Translations under genes and position numbers: made by a program
Shown here: positions 60,839-64,000 of the stretch, one piece after another
Numbering within the stretch: the first letter of the stretch is position 1
Layout of the letters: the number at the start of each line of letters is the position of its first letter
NCBI RefSeq assembly: GCF_051014445.1
Contig: NW_027488369.1
Coordinates: 16,262,001 to 16,326,000, forward strand
Length of the DNA: 64,000 bases
DNA from: Colletes latitarsis
Lineage: Eukaryota; Arthropoda; Insecta; Hymenoptera; Colletidae
Direction: 5' to 3'
Notes under the pieces: model-generated
Told to the model about the DNA's origin: nothing
Database searches by the model: none
The model's input: the letters and a program-made list of their open reading frames with translations, nothing else

Positions 60839-62599
60839 GTGTGCGAAGGTATGAGTCTGATGAGGGCAAATCCTAGACCTATCCCAGACCTAACATGCGT
60901 TATCCTCTAAAATATTTATCAAGACCAGGTTTAATTGACTGTTTCAGCGTGGTACCACGTTACTACGTGATACAATCCAGAAATAGCGCAGGATCTAGCC
61001 ATCAAGTATGAGAAATATGCGAAAGAATGAGCCTGATGAGAGCAAATCCCAGACCTAACCTAGACATAACATGAATTATTCTCTAAAATATTGATCCAAA
61101 CCAGGTTTAATGGACTGTTTCAGTGTGGTACCACTTTACTACGTGATCCAAAGCAGAAAATACCCTCGATCAGGTCAACATGCATGTTAAAACTGCGAAA
61201 GTATGACCCTGATGAGGTCAAATCCCAGACCTATCCCAGACCTGACATGCGTTATCCTCTAAAATATTGATCCAAACCAGGTTTAATTGACTGTTTCAGT
61301 GTGGTCCCACATTACTACGTGATACAATCCAGAAACAGCCCAGGATCTAGCCATGAAGTATGAGAAATATGCGAATGTATGAGCCTGATGATGACAAATT
61401 CTAGACCTAACCCAAACCTAACATGCGTTATCCTCCAAAATATTTATCAAGACCAGGTTTAATTAAATGTTTCAGTGTGGTGCCACATTACTACGTGAAC
61501 CAAACCAGAAAAAACCCACGATCCGTTCAACAAGTATGTGAAGAATGCGAAAGTATGAGTCTGATGAGTGAAAATCCCAGGGCTAACCTAGACCTAACAT
61601 GTGTTATCCTCTAAAATATTGATCCAAACCAGGTTTAATTGACTGTTTCAGCGTGGTACCACGTTACTACGTGATACAATCCAGAAATAGCACAGGATCT
61701 AGCCATCAAGTATAAGAAATATGCGAAAGAATGAGCCTGATGAGAGCAAATCCCAGACCTAACCTAGACATAACATGAATTATTCTCTAAAATATTGATC
61801 GAAACCAGGTTTTATTGACTGTTTCAGTGTGGTGCCACATTACTACGTGATCCAATCCAGAAATAGCCCAGGATCTAGCCATGAAGTATGAGAAATATGC
61901 GAAAGTATGAGCCTGACGAGGGCAAATCCTAGACCTAACCCAGACCTAACATGCGTTATCCTCTAAAATATTTATCACGAGCAGGTTTAATTGATTGCTT
62001 CAGTGTGGTCCCACATTACTACGTGATCCAAACCAGAAAATAACCCAGGATCTGTTCAACGAGTATGTGAAGTGTGCAAAAGTATGAGTCTGATGGGGGC
62101 AAATCCTAGACCTATCCCATGCCTAACATGCGTTATCCTCTAAAATATTTATCAAGACCAGGTTTAATTGTCTGTTTCAGTGTGGTACCACATTGCTACG
62201 TGATCCAAACCAGAAAAAACCCAGGATCCGTTCAACAAGTATGTGCAGAATGCGAAAGTATGAGTCTGATGGGGGCAAATCCTAGACCTATCCCATACCT
62301 AACATGCGTTATCCTCTAAAATATTTATCAAGACCAGGTTTAATTGTCTGTTTCAGTGTGGTACCACATTGCTACGTGATCCAAACCAGAAAAAACCCAG
62401 GATCCGTTCAACAAGTATGTGAAGAATGCGAAAGTATGAGTCTGATGAGGGCAAATCCTAGACCTATCCCAGACCTACCATGCGTTATCCTCTAAAATAT
62501 TGATCCAAACCAGGTTTAGTGGACTGTTTCAGTGTGGTACCACATTACTACGTGATCCAAACCAGAAAATAACCCAGGATCTGTTCAACGAGTATGTGA

Positions 62600-63357
62600 A
62601 GTGTGCGAAAGTATGAGTCTGATGAGGGCAAATCCCAGACCTATCCCAGACCTAACATGCGTTATCCTCTAAAATATTTATCATGACCAGGTTTAATTGA
62701 TTGTTTCAGTGTGGTCCCACATTACTACGTGATCCAAACCAGAAAAAACCCAGGATCCGTTCAACAAGTATGTGAAGAATGCGAAAGTATGATTCTGATG
62801 AGGGCAAATCCTAGACCTATCCCAGACCTAACATGCGTTATCCTCTAAAATATTGATCCAAACCAGGTTTAATGGACTGTTTCAGTGTGGTACCACACTA
62901 CTACGTGATCCAAACCAGAAAAAACCCAGGATCTGTTCAACAAGTATGTGAAAACTGCGAAAGTATGACCCTAATGAGGGCAAATCCCAGGCCTAACCTT
63001 GACCTAACATGCGTTATCTTCTAAAATATTGATGGAAACCAGGTTTAATTGTCTGTTTCAATGTTGTTCTCCATTACTACGTGATACAATCCAGAAAAAG
63101 CCCAGGATCTAGCCATCAAGTATGAGAAATATGCGAAAGAATGAGCCTGATGAGAGCATATCCAAGACCTAACATAGACCTAACATGAATTATTCTCTAA
63201 AATATTGATCAAAACCAGGTTTAATTGACTGTTTCAGTGTGGTACTACATTACTACGTGATCCAAACCAGTAAAAACCCAGGATCTGTTCAACAAGTATG
63301 TGAAGAATGCGAAAGTATGTGTCTGATGAGGGCTAATCCCAGACCTATCCCAGACCT

Positions 63358-63360
<3 letters not shown>
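62600..63360 (+). repeat. Left flank of copy D, identical to 1-761
   Basis: Includes the left target duplication of copy D (ATCCCAGACCTAAC, 63347-63360). See the entry at 1-761 for the matching empty site. Confidence 0.9.
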
Positions 63361-63389
<29 letters not shown>

Positions 63390-64000
63390 GTCGTGGGGAA
63401 AATCTTCGAAAGACTCCCTCCCACCTCCTTGGGGAGAGGTGGGAGGGGTGTGTGGGATTCCCCGCGCCCGTACAACGACAGGCGCGGGACCTACCCACTA
63501 AAAACCCCACGGTGACCCTTCGGCACGCTTTGGGAGGATACCGGGAATCGCTCGAAGCATTCTTCCGGTACCCTCCCCGTGCCCGCGCTTTCGCGCCCAT
63601 CCCCCGGGGGGACAATCGGTCCCCCCAGTAGACACACTGCCTCATAGCGGCGGGACGGGGCCACTCCATCCCGCCGCTATCCGTCCCGGGGCCGCGTTTA
63701 GTGGCGGCTGCGAGCCCCAACACGCAACCGCCCGCGACCCCGTTTCCACCCCTCGGCGGCCGGGCGTTCATGGCCGCACCAGACCGCCGAGGGTGCCTCC
63801 CCTTGCGTCGGACCGGTAGGGGGAGGCACTTCTACCCCCAACCGGTCCGACCCGGCGCCGCCTGGCGGGAGGAGGGTCCCCTCAGGACCCCCCTCCCAGC
63901 CTAGGTCATCCGCCACGCCGAGGCGGCCGCCCGCGACGCCTCGCGACCGCGCGACGACCTCGGGCCACCGCACGAGCGCGAGCTTCAGCGCGCCGCTGAA
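63361..64000 (-). mobile_element. R1-clade retrotransposon, copy D (runs off the window)
   Basis: A minus-strand copy at the same monomer position as A and B. It has 29 T (63361-63389), the 3'UTR with all hairpins, then the end of ORF2. The last six bases (63995-64000) do not match the other copies, which read a run of C followed by TCC. This may be the 5' truncation point or a local rearrangement. Confidence 0.93.
63906..64000 (-). pseudogene. ORF2 C-terminus, copy D (partial)
   Basis: The stop is TGA (complement of 63906-63908), preceded by about 29 codons of the arginine-rich C-terminal tail as in copies A and C (ARARAVARG type). The upstream part is outside the window or truncated. Confidence 0.8.

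Larger units (their letters stand above)
49569..63360 (+). repeat. Satellite array, block 3 (about 176-bp monomer)
   Basis: About 78 monomers in the same orientation as blocks 1 and 2. It begins with the right target duplication of copy C (49569-49581). From 49.6 to 51.5 kb it resembles 41.4-43.6 kb, the sequence left of copy C. From about 52 kb on it carries the subtypes found in the first 10 kb of the window, including S3. No gene is seen. Confidence 0.96.

Overview
The window looks like insect (arthropod) heterochromatin: about 54 kb of a head-to-tail satellite with a monomer near 176 bp, interrupted by four copies of one GC-rich non-LTR retrotransposon. There is no host protein-coding gene, tRNA, rRNA or CRISPR array that I can support. 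The organism call rests on the retrotransposon, which is R1-clade (APE-type endonuclease, RT and a C-terminal CCHC finger in ORF2; three zinc knuckles in ORF1). The genus cannot be named from this sequence.

Layout: satellite block 1 (1-22250); copy A, minus strand, 5'-truncated (22251-25271); copy B, minus strand, 3'UTR only (25286-25836); satellite block 2 (25837-43602); copy C, plus strand, apparently full length (43603-49568); satellite block 3 (49569-63360); copy D, minus strand, running off the window (63361-64000). All monomers share one orientation. They fall into several subtypes and into nested higher-order repeats spaced 6 to 12 monomers apart. The two ends of the window share subtypes and near-identical blocks; 1-761 reads identical to 62600-63360.

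The retrotransposon is specific for this satellite. Copies A, B and D sit at one monomer position and copy C at a second position in the opposite orientation. The two inferred first-strand nick sites share the core C-N-N-A-C|T-T-K-C-G. Target duplications are 13-14 bp. Copy C has ORF1 (amber stop), then ORF2 overlapping it as a TAATG stop-start (frameshifted twice). Copy A keeps an uninterrupted frame from the linker through RT to the C-terminal finger but lacks the endonuclease. Paralogous empty sites for copies C and D can be read elsewhere in the window.

The most unusual signal is inside the element. Both ORFs and both UTRs are packed with perfect inverted repeats with short loops, with arms of 8-16 bp roughly every 100-250 bases. 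They include a 34-bp palindrome laid over the catalytic RT motif A, and a stem-loop that places the ORF1 stop/ORF2 start codons in its loop. This is not explained by coding content and is the main thing to test.
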